A stretch of DNA of 42,235 bases from contig CAIYPP010000082.1 of assembly GCA_903928115.1 (NCBI GenBank), positions 1-42,235 of the forward strand, in the 5' to 3' direction. The first letter of the stretch is position 1; every line of letters starts with the position of its first letter. Below the pieces are notes generated by a model that was not told where the DNA came from, did not search any database, and saw nothing but the letters and a program-made list of their open reading frames with translations. Shown here piece after piece: positions 9,242 to 17,893 of this stretch. Position numbers and translations under genes: made by a program. Origin of the DNA: an uncultured Planctomycetota bacterium (lineage in GTDB: Bacteria > Planctomycetota > UBA1135 > GCA-002686595).

Positions 9242-10467
9242 GGCTGCTCGCCTTCACACTCCTGGCAGTCACGTTGGGGACCGCGCAGGAATCCACATGG
9301 TCCGAGCGCGATGTCGCGCGCGCGAAGACCCACTCGCCGCTGCCTCCGCCGCGTCCGAACGCGACCAATCGCTACGCCGACGATCCCCGCGCCGCGCTGC
9401 TCGGTCAGCGGCTGTTCTTTGACGCGCGCTTCTCGGCGAATGGCGCCATCGCGTGCGCGAGCTGCCACGTGGCGGACCTCGGCTACTCCGATGGGAAATC
9501 GCGGAGCACCGGGCTCGGACGAACGGAGCGCAACAGCCCGAGTCTTTGGAACGTCGCGCAGCAGCGCTGGTTCTTCTGGGACGGTCGCGTCGACTCGTTG
9601 TGGGCGCAGGCTGTGGGACCGCTCGAGAATCCCTCAGAAATGGGCTTCGATCGCGTCGCGCTGACGCGGGCCCTGGCGAGCGAGCCACAGCTCGCACGCG
9701 AGTACGAGGCGCTCTTCGGGAAGTTGCCGAGCACCGAGACGTGGCCCGAACATGCGCGCCCCGGCTCCGCCGACGATCCGCTTGGCGCGGCATGGCTCGC
9801 TATGAACGACGAAGACCGACGCGCGGCGACGCGGGTCGCAGCGAACTTCGGCAAGGCCATCGAGGCTTATGAGCGCCTGCTCGTGCGCGGCGACAGTCCC
9901 TTCGATCGCTTCCTTGCGGGCGACGCTGCGGCGCTCTCGATCGAAGCTCAGCGCGGCTGGACACTGTTCGCCGGTCGCGGGAATTGTCGCTCGTGCCACT
10001 CGGGCCCGAACTTCAGCGATGGCGAGTTTCACAACCTCGGCGTCCCCCCGCTCGGCGGCGGCAAGCCCGAGGATCCCGCGCGGTACGCGGGCGTCGAACG
10101 AGTGCTTGCCGATCCGCTCAATGCGTGCGGCGAGTTCTCGGACGCGCGCGAGGGCGTCGCGGCACTCGCGCTCAAGACGCTGGAGCGCGCCCCGGAGAAC
10201 TTCGGAGAGTACCGCACGCCCTCGCTGCGAAACGTCGCCCTGAGCGCACCCTACATGCACCAAGGGCAATTCCGGACGCTCGCGGAGGTCGTGCGCTTCT
10301 ACTCGACGCTCGAAGGCGCGACACAAGTTGGGCACCACCAAGAACAGGTGCTGCAGCCGCTCCAGTTGAGCGAAGGCGAGCAGCGCGACCTCGTGGCATT
10401 CCTAGAGAGCTTGACCGGCGCTCCGCCCGCGTCCGCACTGCTCGCACCGCTCCCCGATCAGCGCTGA
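9238..10467 (+). CDS. di-heme cytochrome c peroxidase / MauG family protein
   Basis: The 409-residue exported protein (signal MRLLAFTLLAVTLGTAQ) has two CXXCH heme-c sites: CASCH at residues 73-77 and CRSCH at about 250-254. It also carries the late family motif TPSLRNVALSAPYMHQGQF. These proteins reduce hydrogen peroxide in the periplasm or, in MauG-like members, oxidise a protein substrate. The start at 9238 lies in an ATGA overlap with the preceding lipoprotein gene; an in-frame ATG at 9196 inside that gene gives no signal peptide and is rejected. It is third in the NHL / YtkA-like / peroxidase unit, so the two upstream proteins may be partners. Its 3' end overlaps the convergent beta-helix gene by 10 bp. 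Confidence 0.88.
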   Translation: MRLLAFTLLAVTLGTAQESTWSERDVARAKTHSPLPPPRPNATNRYADDPRAALLGQRLFFDARFSANGAIACASCHVADLGYSDGKSRSTGLGRTERNSPSLWNVAQQRWFFWDGRVDSLWAQAVGPLENPSEMGFDRVALTRALASEPQLAREYEALFGKLPSTETWPEHARPGSADDPLGAAWLAMNDEDRRAATRVAANFGKAIEAYERLLVRGDSPFDRFLAGDAAALSIEAQRGWTLFAGRGNCRSCHSGPNFSDGEFHNLGVPPLGGGKPEDPARYAGVERVLADPLNACGEFSDAREGVAALALKTLERAPENFGEYRTPSLRNVALSAPYMHQGQFRTLAEVVRFYSTLEGATQVGHHQEQVLQPLQLSEGEQRDLVAFLESLTGAPPASALLAPLPDQR

Positions 10468-11921
10468 CGTCGCCCCCGCGGCGGCGCGAGCGGACTGACA
10501 TACGGGAACGCGCCGATGTCGAGACGCGTGCCGTTGAGGTCGCTCTGCGAGGGATCGCCCGCATCGATGCAGGGAGAGCCGGCGCTCAAGTGGAAGTCAC
10601 CGTTCGGTGCGTCGACGAAGAGCGGATCGGCATCGATGTTGCCGAGCCCCGGATAGCCTCCCTCGATATCGCACCAGCGCACATCTCCGCCTGCGACCCA
10701 CTGCGGGCCCGAGTTGCCCCACACGATGGTGTTGGTGAGCGGATCGCCGATGTGAACCCCGATGCCGAGGTTCCCGTACACAACACAGCGATCCAAGCGC
10801 GTCTGGAACACGCCAGCTGTATCTCCCGCAGTATTTCGCGTGAAGACGCAGCGCCTCGCGGTACCTCCGGCAACGCCGCCACCCTCCCCCGGGAGCGGGT
10901 AGTAGGCATGGGGATCGTGGAGGATGAAGTTGCGCTCGACACGGCAGTCTTCGAGCTCGCACTCGAACGCACCTCCGCCGCGCCCAAGGCCCACCCAAGG
11001 GTCTGGGTAGTACAAGCCGTTCTGCACGATCTGGCAGCCGAGAAGCGTGCAGAAGGCCGCGCCACCTCCGGCATCTCCACTCGAGTTCCCCGTGAGCTCG
11101 CAGCGCTCCAGCGTGCTGTGCAGCGCGCCGCCGCCCCACGTCAGACTGCCGTCGCACGAGTAGGCGGCGTTGTTCCGCACGATGCAGTCGACCGCATAGC
11201 AGCCTGCGATTCCCGCACCTTCCGCTGCACGGTTGCCCTCGATGACACAGTGGTCGAGGTTGGCCGCAAGAGCGCCTCCACCGTAGATCGACGCGTTGTT
11301 CGAGCGAAGGGTGCAGTGGCTCAGCCAAAGGGTGCCCGCGCCGAACACTCCGCCACCCATGTCGCTGGTCTGGCAGTAGCCCGGGTACGACGGCCCGCCG
11401 TTGTTTTCGATGCGGGTATCCCACACGACGCCCTGCGCGAGAACAGCGCCGATTCCGTCGCCGCGATCGGCGTAGTTGTTCCGTATCACGCAGCCCAAGA
11501 CGCGGCCGTCCACCGTGTCATCGAACAGCACTCCGCCCCCCACCGTCGCGCCGAGCGACGGCACGTAGTTCCCCGAGCCGTTCTCTACGGTGAAGCCCTC
11601 TAGAACCGGCGTCCCTCCCTTGAGACGCACGACGGATCCGTCTTGATTGCCACGAAGGGTCGTGAATGCCGGGCCTTCGGTGCTCACCACTCGGATGGAG
11701 CGCAAGACGTAATCCACACGCTCGTTGTAGAGCCCCGGCCGCACGCGGATCGTATCGCCATCGTGCGAGCGATCCACCGCACTCTGAATGGAGCGCAGCG
11801 GCGCGTAGTACGAGCCGTTTCCGCCGGGTGCAGCGTTGTCGTCGACCCACCAAGTCTGTTGGGCGGCTGCGAGCGGTGAGAGAGCAGACAACACGACGAG
11901 CACGGCGCAAACGCGTTGCAT
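10458..11921 (-). CDS. secreted right-handed beta-helix (PbH1-repeat) protein
   Basis: The 487-residue product has a Sec signal (MQRVCAVLVVLSALSPLAAAQ) and then WWVDDNAAPGGNGSYYAPLRSIQSAV. This opening, followed by 'DGDTIRVRPGLYNE', is typical of planctomycete parallel beta-helix proteins. About ten G-G-(x)-hydrophobic/Cys turns follow, giving the regular PbH1 ladder. The C-terminus has DPLFVDAPNGDFHLSAGSPC then IDAGDP, also characteristic. The start at 11921 is set by AGGAGG (11932-11927) 5 nt upstream; an upstream in-frame ATG at 11969 is rejected. No catalytic residues were recognised, so carbohydrate lyase activity is not claimed. Confidence 0.82.
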   Translation of the reverse strand: MQRVCAVLVVLSALSPLAAAQQTWWVDDNAAPGGNGSYYAPLRSIQSAVDRSHDGDTIRVRPGLYNERVDYVLRSIRVVSTEGPAFTTLRGNQDGSVVRLKGGTPVLEGFTVENGSGNYVPSLGATVGGGVLFDDTVDGRVLGCVIRNNYADRGDGIGAVLAQGVVWDTRIENNGGPSYPGYCQTSDMGGGVFGAGTLWLSHCTLRSNNASIYGGGALAANLDHCVIEGNRAAEGAGIAGCYAVDCIVRNNAAYSCDGSLTWGGGALHSTLERCELTGNSSGDAGGGAAFCTLLGCQIVQNGLYYPDPWVGLGRGGGAFECELEDCRVERNFILHDPHAYYPLPGEGGGVAGGTARRCVFTRNTAGDTAGVFQTRLDRCVVYGNLGIGVHIGDPLTNTIVWGNSGPQWVAGGDVRWCDIEGGYPGLGNIDADPLFVDAPNGDFHLSAGSPCIDAGDPSQSDLNGTRLDIGAFPYVSPLAPPRGRRQR

Positions 11922-12026
11922 GGAAACCTCCTGCGCCCGCTTGGGACAAGAGAGCGCCGAGGGCAGCACCGCACAACGAACGAGACAACGCCTGTCTTGT
12001 GCGCAGGTCGGTCGCAGAAGCGAGAC

Positions 12027-12665
12027 TCAGCTCGCGTCGAGCGCCGCGAAGAGCTCTTGCGGCAGCTTCTGCTCCGCGATGCGGGCGCACAGGCGCTGCC
12101 AGCGCTTCGCCACCGTCTCGCGCGGGAGCGAAAGACGCTCGGCGACTTCGGCCTGCGTCAGGCCTTCGATGCCGTAATGGATCAGCAGCATGCGGTCCTC
12201 CTCCTCGAGCGACTGCACCCACTTCGCGACGAGCTTGAGTGACTCGTCCTTGGAGACACGCCGACTCACAGCCGTGGCGCTGTCGGGCACGTCGAGCAGC
12301 TCCAGCGCCTTCGACGCGCCGTCGCGCGAGCGGGCCTTGAACGCCGGATTGTCGAGCTTGCGGAAGGCCTCGAGCAGCACGTTCTTCGCGATGCGAAAGA
12401 CCCAGAAACGGAAGCTCGCATTCGCGGGATCGAAGGTGCCGAAGACCTTCCACGCGCGGCACCAGACTTCCTGCACGACGTCGCCGGGGTCGACCCACTG
12501 TCGCAGCTCGGGCCGGATGCGGAGCTCCGCCCACGTGTAGAGCGACGGCGCGATGCGCTCGTAGAGCTCGGCGAAACGCGCCGAGTCGCCCGCGTGTGCG
12601 CGCACCGCGAGCTCGCGCGTGTCCATGCGCTCCGGATCGTCGCTCTTGCGTTCTTCGGGGGCCAT
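12027..12665 (-). CDS. ECF-type RNA polymerase sigma factor
   Basis: The 212-residue product has a sigma-70 region 2 (DPGDVVQEVWCRAWKVFGTF ending in FRFWVFRIAKNVL) and a region 4 helix-turn-helix (LTQAEVAERLSLPRETVAKRWQRL in two parts). No region 1 or 3 is present, as in extracytoplasmic-function sigma factors. The ATG at 12665 was chosen because the longer frame to 12914 is an arginine-rich shadow of the kinase gene. TAGCAT (12682-12677) lies 11 nt upstream and may be its -10 element. It is divergent from the Ser/Thr kinase at 12725 with only 59 bp between starts. In planctomycetes, ECF factors linked to such kinases are a known group, so the kinase may control this factor by phosphorylation (inference). 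Confidence 0.9.
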   Translation of the reverse strand: MAPEERKSDDPERMDTRELAVRAHAGDSARFAELYERIAPSLYTWAELRIRPELRQWVDPGDVVQEVWCRAWKVFGTFDPANASFRFWVFRIAKNVLLEAFRKLDNPAFKARSRDGASKALELLDVPDSATAVSRRVSKDESLKLVAKWVQSLEEEDRMLLIHYGIEGLTQAEVAERLSLPRETVAKRWQRLCARIAEQKLPQELFAALDAS

Positions 12666-12676
12666 TCGCAAGCACG

Positions 12677-12718
12677 ATGCTACCACGCTCCCGCCTGCGG
12701 CCCCGCTGCCACTAGAAT
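12677..12718. promoter_or_regulatory. divergent promoter region of the sigma factor / kinase pair
   Basis: On the plus strand TAGAAT (12713-12718) lies 6 nt before the kinase GTG at 12725, so transcription would begin at or next to the start codon. On the minus strand TAGCAT (12682-12677) lies 11 nt before the sigma ATG. Neither has a good -35 box and neither gene has a Shine-Dalgarno. The two -10-like boxes sit within 59 bp, so one bound regulator could act on both genes. Confidence 0.45.
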
Positions 12719-12724
12719 CCGGGC

Positions 12725-15700
12725 GTGTCCCCGAGCCCCGAATCCGACGACGCGGACTTGTTCGACTTCGTCGACGAGCTCCACCGCGACCGCGAGAAGG
12801 GCCGCGAGCACACGCTCGAGCACTATCGCAAGCGCTATCCGGGTCGCGACGCAGCGCTCGCGCGCGAGTACGAACGAATCTGCGGCGCCGCCTCCGCAGA
12901 GATCGAGCCCGCACACGAGCCGAGCGACGACCGCCGCATCGGGCCGTATCGACTGGTTCGCGAGCTCGGCAGCGGCGGTCAAGGCGCCGTGTGGCTCGCG
13001 GAAGACACGCGCATCGCTCGTCAGGTTGCGCTGAAGTTCATGCCGTCGAGCTTCGCGCTGCTCTCTGCCGATCGTCGCCGCCGTTTCCAGCGCGAGGCGG
13101 AGGTTGTGTCGCGGCTGGAACATCCGTCGATCTGTCCGATCTACGAAGCGCAGGTCGAGCATGATCCGCCGTACATCGCGATGCGCGCGGTGGACGGTGA
13201 GACGCTCGCGGCCGTGATCGCTCGTGCGCGGGCAGGCCAGCAGCGGGCCGACGAAGCCCTTGTGCTGCCACCCCGCACGCCGGTGGAGCTGCGCCGCGTA
13301 CTCGCATTCTTCGAGCGTGCCGCACGCGCGCTCCACGCCGCCCACGAAGCCGGCGTCGTTCACCGCGACATCAAGCCCGGCAACGTGATGGTGACGCGCG
13401 CAGGAGAGCCGGTGATCCTCGACTTCGGGCAAGCGCGCGACGAACGCGCCGAGCTGCACGAGCGCACACTCTCGGGCGAGGTGTTCGGCACGCCCGCGTA
13501 TATGTCGCCGGAGCAGGTCGAAGGCTCGTCGCACGGCGTCGATCGGCGCAGCGACGTGTGGTCGCTTGGCGCGAGCCTGTACGAAGCGCTGACCTTGCAT
13601 CGGCCTTTCCTTGCAGACACCGTCGCTGCGCTCCTGCAGTCGATTCGCACCGAGCCCATCCCGAATCCGCGTGGACGCGGAGGTGTCCTCGACGAGGACA
13701 CGGCGGTAGTGCTCGAAACGGCGCTCGAGAAGGACCTCGCACGGCGTTATGCCAGCGCACTCGATTTCGCCGAGGATCTGCGGCGCATCCGCGAGTACGA
13801 GCCGATCCGTGCACGGCCCGCGAGCGCGCTCCTCAAGCTGCGACGCTGGGCGCAGCGTCACCCCGCGCTCGCTGTCGCGCTCGCCGCCGTGACGGTGGCG
13901 CTGGGCGGGGCCGTGTATCTCGGCCAACGTGAGCGCGACGCACTCGAGCGCGAGGCCGCAGCGCTCAAGGCGAGCGGCGCCGCGCTGCAACGCGAGTTGG
14001 AGGCGCGACAGCGCGAAGATGCGGCGCTCGACAACGTCCTCGGGCGCTATCTCGCCATGCGCTCGGCGGATCTGCTCGCCGACGATCCGGCGGCAGCGCT
14101 CGCGCTCGGCCTGCGCGCTGTGGATCGCGCGCCGAGCTACGCGACGCGCTCGGCGTTGTTCGCAGCGCTGGAGCAGTGCTGGCTAGACCTCGTGTTGACG
14201 ACGCCGAAGGACCAGCTCGTCGCCGATCTCGACATCGCGGCAGACGGGCGACGTGTCGTAGGCGCGCTGGGCGACGGGAGCGCCTGCGTGTGGGACTTGG
14301 AGCGTCGCGAGCGCGTCGCGGAATTCGCGGTCTCGACGACGCCGCTCGAGTTTGTGCGCACCGATGCGGAGCTCGGGATCGCCGTTTTCGCGAGTTCCGA
14401 GCCCGCGTTGCACATCCATTCGCTCGAGGATGGTCGCGCGCTCGCACGTCGGGATGGCTACGGCGCGCCTTGGGGCTGTCTCGAGCGATTGGCGAGTCGC
14501 CGCTTCGTCGCGCTCGCGCGCAACGGCCGAGGCTGCGTGGTGGACGCTGCCAGCGGCTCCGTGATCGCGAGCTTCGAGCTCGAGGCCGAGCGCTACAACC
14601 GCATCGTGTCCGATCCCGCAGGTCGCTACCTGATCGCGAGCAGCGCGCAGGTGGCTCGTGCGTCGGCGCTTCGCGCAAACGACGCGATTCTGCTCGACGC
14701 GAGCGACGGGCGCGTGCTCGCGCGGCTCGAAGGCCATACCGACGCCATCTCCGACAGCGACGTCTCACCCGATGGCTCGGTCGCCGCTACGGCTTCGCTC
14801 GATGGAACGGTCCACCTCTGGTCGCTCCCCAGCGGTGCGGCGCTCGGCGATCCGTTGCAGCACGGCGTTCCGCTCTCGACGGTGCGCTTCGCCGCGGGAG
14901 GTCGCGAGCTCGTCGTGGGCACGGAGGCTCCCGGCGACGCGTCGCGCGTTCTGCGCTGGGACCTCGCTTCGCGCACGGCGAGCGTTCTCGAGACATCTCT
15001 GGGGGATCGCGTGCAGTCGATCGACGTCTCGCGCGCCGATGGCGCGATCCTCGCCGCGACGCGTGATCCGGGCCTTGCGATGTGGAGCGCGAGCGGCGCT
15101 CCCGTGCGAACGCTGAGCGAGCGCCTGCGCCCCGTGAGCTCGCGCTGGACGCCGGACGGTCGTCGCGTGATCACGCACGGCCTCGCACCCTTTGCGCTGG
15201 TGTGGTGGAGCGAGAGCCGACCGGACATCTATTCGCTCCAAGGTCACGAGGGCGCGATCGTGCGCGCCGAGTTTTCGCCGAGCGGTTCCCGTGCACTCAC
15301 CCTGTCCGCCGATGGGAGCGCACGGATCTGGCACTCGCCGCGCGGTCCACGCGAGCGTGGAGCCCCGCCGCACGGAGCGGAGCTGGCGCGTGCCGGTGAC
15401 TCGGTGGATGAAGTCGCGTTTGCGACGTTCGCGCCCGATGATCGTGCGCTCGTCGTGTTGCGCGACGGACGCGCCGGATGGCTCTCTCCCCAGAGCACGC
15501 TGGACGTGTTCGCGGATGCAGGCCCCGACTGCGCGGAAGTTCGCTTCGAGCCCGGCGCGTCGCAGCGCTTCCTCTTGGGGCGCGAAGACGGGCGAGTCTT
15601 CCTGTGGGACGGCGCAAGGTTCGTCGAGCTTGCTCAGGGCGTGCGCGCCTTTACTTGGGCCGGTCCGAGCCGCTGCGTCTGCGCTCTCGACGGCCAGAGG

Positions 15701-16342
15701 CTCGTTTTCTTCGACATCGACGGACCCAAGGCTGTCCACGAAGCGACGTGGACGAGCGCGCGCGGCTCGGCGGAGGTCGTCGAGCTCGCCGCGCGTCCGG
15801 ACGGTGCGGAGCTCACCGCCGCGTGCGCCGACGGACGCTTGCGCTTCTTCGACACGACTTCGAGGGAGCCACTGCGGCCCGCGAAAGACCTCTTCCTCGC
15901 CCGCGAGCTTGCCTACGACCGCACCGGCGGCTTCTTGCTCGCCGTCGGCGCCGCAGGACGCGGCGTCGTGCGCACGCTCGATCTCGCACTCCAAAAGCCC
16001 GTGGTCGATCGCGTCACCCACACCGGTCCCGTCACCGGCGGAGCCTTCCACGAGCGCGCGAACCTCGCGCTCTCCTGCTCGCGCGACCGCAGCGTGTACG
16101 TGCGCGAGGTCGCGACCGGCGAGCCCGTGACGCGGCGCACGGATTTCCCTGCCGAGGTGACTTGTTCGGCGTTCAGCCGCGACGACGGTGAGCCGCGGGT
16201 CATCTCGGGCTGCGCCGACGGCAGCGCCCACATCTGGCCCGTCGATCCGACCTCGGCGGCTCGCGCGCGACGCCCGCGCGAGCTGTATCGCTGGGAAGAA
16301 GAGCGCGAGCGCCGCTTCGCGGCCCCGCTCCCCTTCCGCTGA
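12725..16342 (+). CDS. transmembrane Ser/Thr protein kinase with WD40-like propeller
   Basis: The product has 1205 residues. An acidic N-terminal segment (1-60) is followed by a kinase domain: glycine loop LGSGGQGAVW (81-90), catalytic Lys104 in VALKF, HRDIKPGN (213-220), DFG (233-235) and GTPAYMSPEQ (255-264). All residues needed for activity are present. One transmembrane helix (about 378-400) and a coiled coil (about 400-435) lead into a long C-terminal beta-propeller with WD40-like units such as HTDAISDSDVSPDGSVAATA and GHEGAIVRAEFSPSGSRAL. The GTG start has no Shine-Dalgarno; TAGAAT 6 nt upstream suggests a leaderless mRNA. The divergent ECF sigma gene is the obvious candidate partner. 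The propeller probably senses or scaffolds, but its ligand is unknown. Confidence 0.9.
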   Translation: MSPSPESDDADLFDFVDELHRDREKGREHTLEHYRKRYPGRDAALAREYERICGAASAEIEPAHEPSDDRRIGPYRLVRELGSGGQGAVWLAEDTRIARQVALKFMPSSFALLSADRRRRFQREAEVVSRLEHPSICPIYEAQVEHDPPYIAMRAVDGETLAAVIARARAGQQRADEALVLPPRTPVELRRVLAFFERAARALHAAHEAGVVHRDIKPGNVMVTRAGEPVILDFGQARDERAELHERTLSGEVFGTPAYMSPEQVEGSSHGVDRRSDVWSLGASLYEALTLHRPFLADTVAALLQSIRTEPIPNPRGRGGVLDEDTAVVLETALEKDLARRYASALDFAEDLRRIREYEPIRARPASALLKLRRWAQRHPALAVALAAVTVALGGAVYLGQRERDALEREAAALKASGAALQRELEARQREDAALDNVLGRYLAMRSADLLADDPAAALALGLRAVDRAPSYATRSALFAALEQCWLDLVLTTPKDQLVADLDIAADGRRVVGALGDGSACVWDLERRERVAEFAVSTTPLEFVRTDAELGIAVFASSEPALHIHSLEDGRALARRDGYGAPWGCLERLASRRFVALARNGRGCVVDAASGSVIASFELEAERYNRIVSDPAGRYLIASSAQVARASALRANDAILLDASDGRVLARLEGHTDAISDSDVSPDGSVAATASLDGTVHLWSLPSGAALGDPLQHGVPLSTVRFAAGGRELVVGTEAPGDASRVLRWDLASRTASVLETSLGDRVQSIDVSRADGAILAATRDPGLAMWSASGAPVRTLSERLRPVSSRWTPDGRRVITHGLAPFALVWWSESRPDIYSLQGHEGAIVRAEFSPSGSRALTLSADGSARIWHSPRGPRERGAPPHGAELARAGDSVDEVAFATFAPDDRALVVLRDGRAGWLSPQSTLDVFADAGPDCAEVRFEPGASQRFLLGREDGRVFLWDGARFVELAQGVRAFTWAGPSRCVCALDGQRLVFFDIDGPKAVHEATWTSARGSAEVVELAARPDGAELTAACADGRLRFFDTTSREPLRPAKDLFLARELAYDRTGGFLLAVGAAGRGVVRTLDLALQKPVVDRVTHTGPVTGGAFHERANLALSCSRDRSVYVREVATGEPVTRRTDFPAEVTCSAFSRDDGEPRVISGCADGSAHIWPVDPTSAARARRPRELYRWEEERERRFAAPLPFR

Positions 16343-16411
16343 GCGCGAGAAATTCGAGAGAAGCTGTCCAGCGCGAACATCGCGGCTCACTTGGTGCGCA
16401 AGGAGCCCGCC

Positions 16412-16630
16412 ATGCACACCGCTCGCACGCGCAGCCTGCCACTCGCACTCGCCGCCCTGATCGTCTTCATCTCGCTCGCCGCCCGCGAGTGCGCGCCGAC
16501 GGAGGCTCGCACCGTCGCGGCGGGCCGCGACTGCAACGCGAACGGCATCGAAGACGCGCTCGATATCGCGAACGGGACGTCTTCCGACCTCGACAGCGAC
16601 GGCGTTCCGGATGAGTGTGGCTGCCGTTGA
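16412..16630 (+). CDS. 72-residue secreted peptide made of one calcium-repeat motif
   Basis: After a hydrophobic signal sequence (MHTARTRSLPLALAALIVF followed by ISLAA) the mature peptide is short and ends with DCNANGIEDALDIANG, then TSSDLDSDGVPDECGCR. The Asp/Asn spacing is that of dockerin-like or thrombospondin type-3-like calcium loops. The same signature is found once inside each of the two large secreted paralogues at 21220 and 25120; here it stands alone. The start is fixed by AAGGAG (16400-16405) 6 nt before the ATG. Four cysteines remain in the mature part. It could be a detached interaction module, a decayed remnant of a larger protein, or a secreted peptide. The kinase gene ends 69 bp upstream. 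Confidence 0.65.
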   Translation: MHTARTRSLPLALAALIVFISLAARECAPTEARTVAAGRDCNANGIEDALDIANGTSSDLDSDGVPDECGCR

Positions 16631-16654
16631 GCTCTGCGCCACGCCCCGTATCCT
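16627..16654 (+). promoter_or_regulatory. probable promoter of the P450 gene
   Basis: TTGAGC (16627-16632), a 16-bp spacer and TATCCT (16649-16654) lie directly before the ATG at 16661. The -35 box overlaps the stop codon of the small peptide gene. Only 6 nt separate the -10 box from the start codon, so the transcript would be leaderless or nearly so. No Shine-Dalgarno is present. Confidence 0.5.
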
Positions 16655-16660
16655 GCGCGA

Positions 16661-17884
16661 ATGCCGCTGGAAGTCCGCGCAGGCCGCGTCTCGATCGACC
16701 CGCGCGATCCGCGCTTCTACTCGGACCCGTACCCCGCCTACGCAGCGCTGCGGGAAGCGGGCCCGCTCGTGCACTGGGACGAGCTTGGGTACCCGTGCCT
16801 GACCCGCCACGCGGACGTCAACGCGGCCTTGCGGGACCGGCGGCTCGGTCGCCAGATCCTGCATGTGGCCACGCGCGAAGAGCTGGGCTGGGCGCCGCCG
16901 TCACCCACGCTGGCGCCGTTCCTCGCCTTCGAGGAACACTCTCTGCTCGAGCTCGAGCCGCCGCGTCACACGCGCCTGCGCTCGTTCGTGAACACGGCCT
17001 TCCTCCCGCGGCGCGTCGACCACCTGCGTCCGCGCATCGCCGCCCTCGCGCATGCTCTGCTCGACGAGATCCCGCGCGACAGCGAGTTCGACCTGCTCGA
17101 GCGCTACGCGACTCCGATTCCGGTCCTCGTCATCGCCGATTTTCTCGGCGTTCCTCGTGAACAGGCTCCGCAGCTGCTCGCGTGGTCGCACGACATGGTT
17201 GCGATCTACCAAGTGCGCCGCGGTCCCGACGTAGAGCGCCGCACGGTCGCCGCCACGCAGGAATTCAGCGCGTACATCCGCGAACTCATCGCGCGCAAGC
17301 GGCGCGAACCGGCCGACGACTTCCTCTCGCACCTCGTCGACGCGCGCGATGCGCAGGGCGAGCGCATGAGCGAAGACGAGCTCGTGACCACCGCGATCCT
17401 GCTGCTCAACGCGGGCCACGAAGCCACCGTCCATGCCATTGGAAACGGCGTGCTGGCGCTGCTGCGTGCTTCGCGAAACCCCGCGCGCGAGTTTCTGGCG
17501 CGGCCAGCGGAGCATTGTGAAGAGATGCTGCGCTTCGACGCGCCGCTGCACCTCTTCACGCGCTTTGCGCTCTGTGACATGGAGCTCGCGGGCCGTCGCT
17601 TCGCCAAGGGTGAGCGCGTCGGACTGCTGCTCGCCGCCGCCAATCGCGACCCTGAGCGCTTCGCAGAGCCCGAGCGCTTCGACCCGACGCGCAGCCCCAA
17701 CCCCCACCTGAGCTTCGGCGCCGGAATCCACGTCTGCGTCGGCGCTCCGCTCGCGCGACTGGAGCTGCAGGTCGCACTCGAGGTGCTCTTCGAGCGCCTG
17801 CCGCGACTCGCGCTCGCCGCCGAGCCCCGCTGGCGCGACACGTGGCACTTCCACGGCCTCGAAGCGCTGCACCTGCGCGGCTAG
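16661..17884 (+). CDS. cytochrome P450
   Basis: The 407-residue soluble P450 has the heme loop FGAGIHVCVGAPLAR with Cys359 as the iron ligand and the ExxR pair in EEMLR (about 288-291). The I-helix reads AGHEAT (251-256), so alanine takes the position of the first of the two usual Thr residues. Bacterial P450s of this class monooxygenate small molecules with electrons from ferredoxin and a reductase; neither is encoded next to it. The start matches the family N-terminus (DPRDPRFYSDPYPAYAALRE). The last five codons and stop (LHLRG*) lie in a 20-bp sequence repeated at 20993-21012, and the accessory island begins right after the stop. The substrate is not predictable. Confidence 0.92.
   Translation: MPLEVRAGRVSIDPRDPRFYSDPYPAYAALREAGPLVHWDELGYPCLTRHADVNAALRDRRLGRQILHVATREELGWAPPSPTLAPFLAFEEHSLLELEPPRHTRLRSFVNTAFLPRRVDHLRPRIAALAHALLDEIPRDSEFDLLERYATPIPVLVIADFLGVPREQAPQLLAWSHDMVAIYQVRRGPDVERRTVAATQEFSAYIRELIARKRREPADDFLSHLVDARDAQGERMSEDELVTTAILLLNAGHEATVHAIGNGVLALLRASRNPAREFLARPAEHCEEMLRFDAPLHLFTRFALCDMELAGRRFAKGERVGLLLAAANRDPERFAEPERFDPTRSPNPHLSFGAGIHVCVGAPLARLELQVALEVLFERLPRLALAAEPRWRDTWHFHGLEALHLRG
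17865..17884. repeat. left copy of a 20-bp direct repeat bounding the island
   Basis: CGCTGCACCTGCGCGGCTAG forms the last codons and stop of the P450 gene. An identical 20-bp copy lies at 20993-21012, with GGCCT also shared a few bases further left. The sequence between the copies is the IS91-remnant island. It looks like a target duplication or attachment-site pair. Confidence 0.75.
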
Positions 17885-17893
17885 GCGACGCGT

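Noticed and set aside
9984..11603. 539-residue plus-strand frame opposite the beta-helix gene
   Set aside because: It begins inside the peroxidase gene and runs antisense to a protein with a clear signal peptide, Shine-Dalgarno and beta-helix repeats.
12666..12914. Extended N-terminus of the sigma factor to 12914
   Set aside because: The added 83 residues are an Arg-rich antisense copy of the kinase N-terminus; sigma-factor similarity starts only after 12665.
14765..16864. 699-residue minus-strand frame across the kinase and small peptide genes
   Set aside because: It is antisense to well supported genes, lacks any domain, and crosses two gene boundaries.
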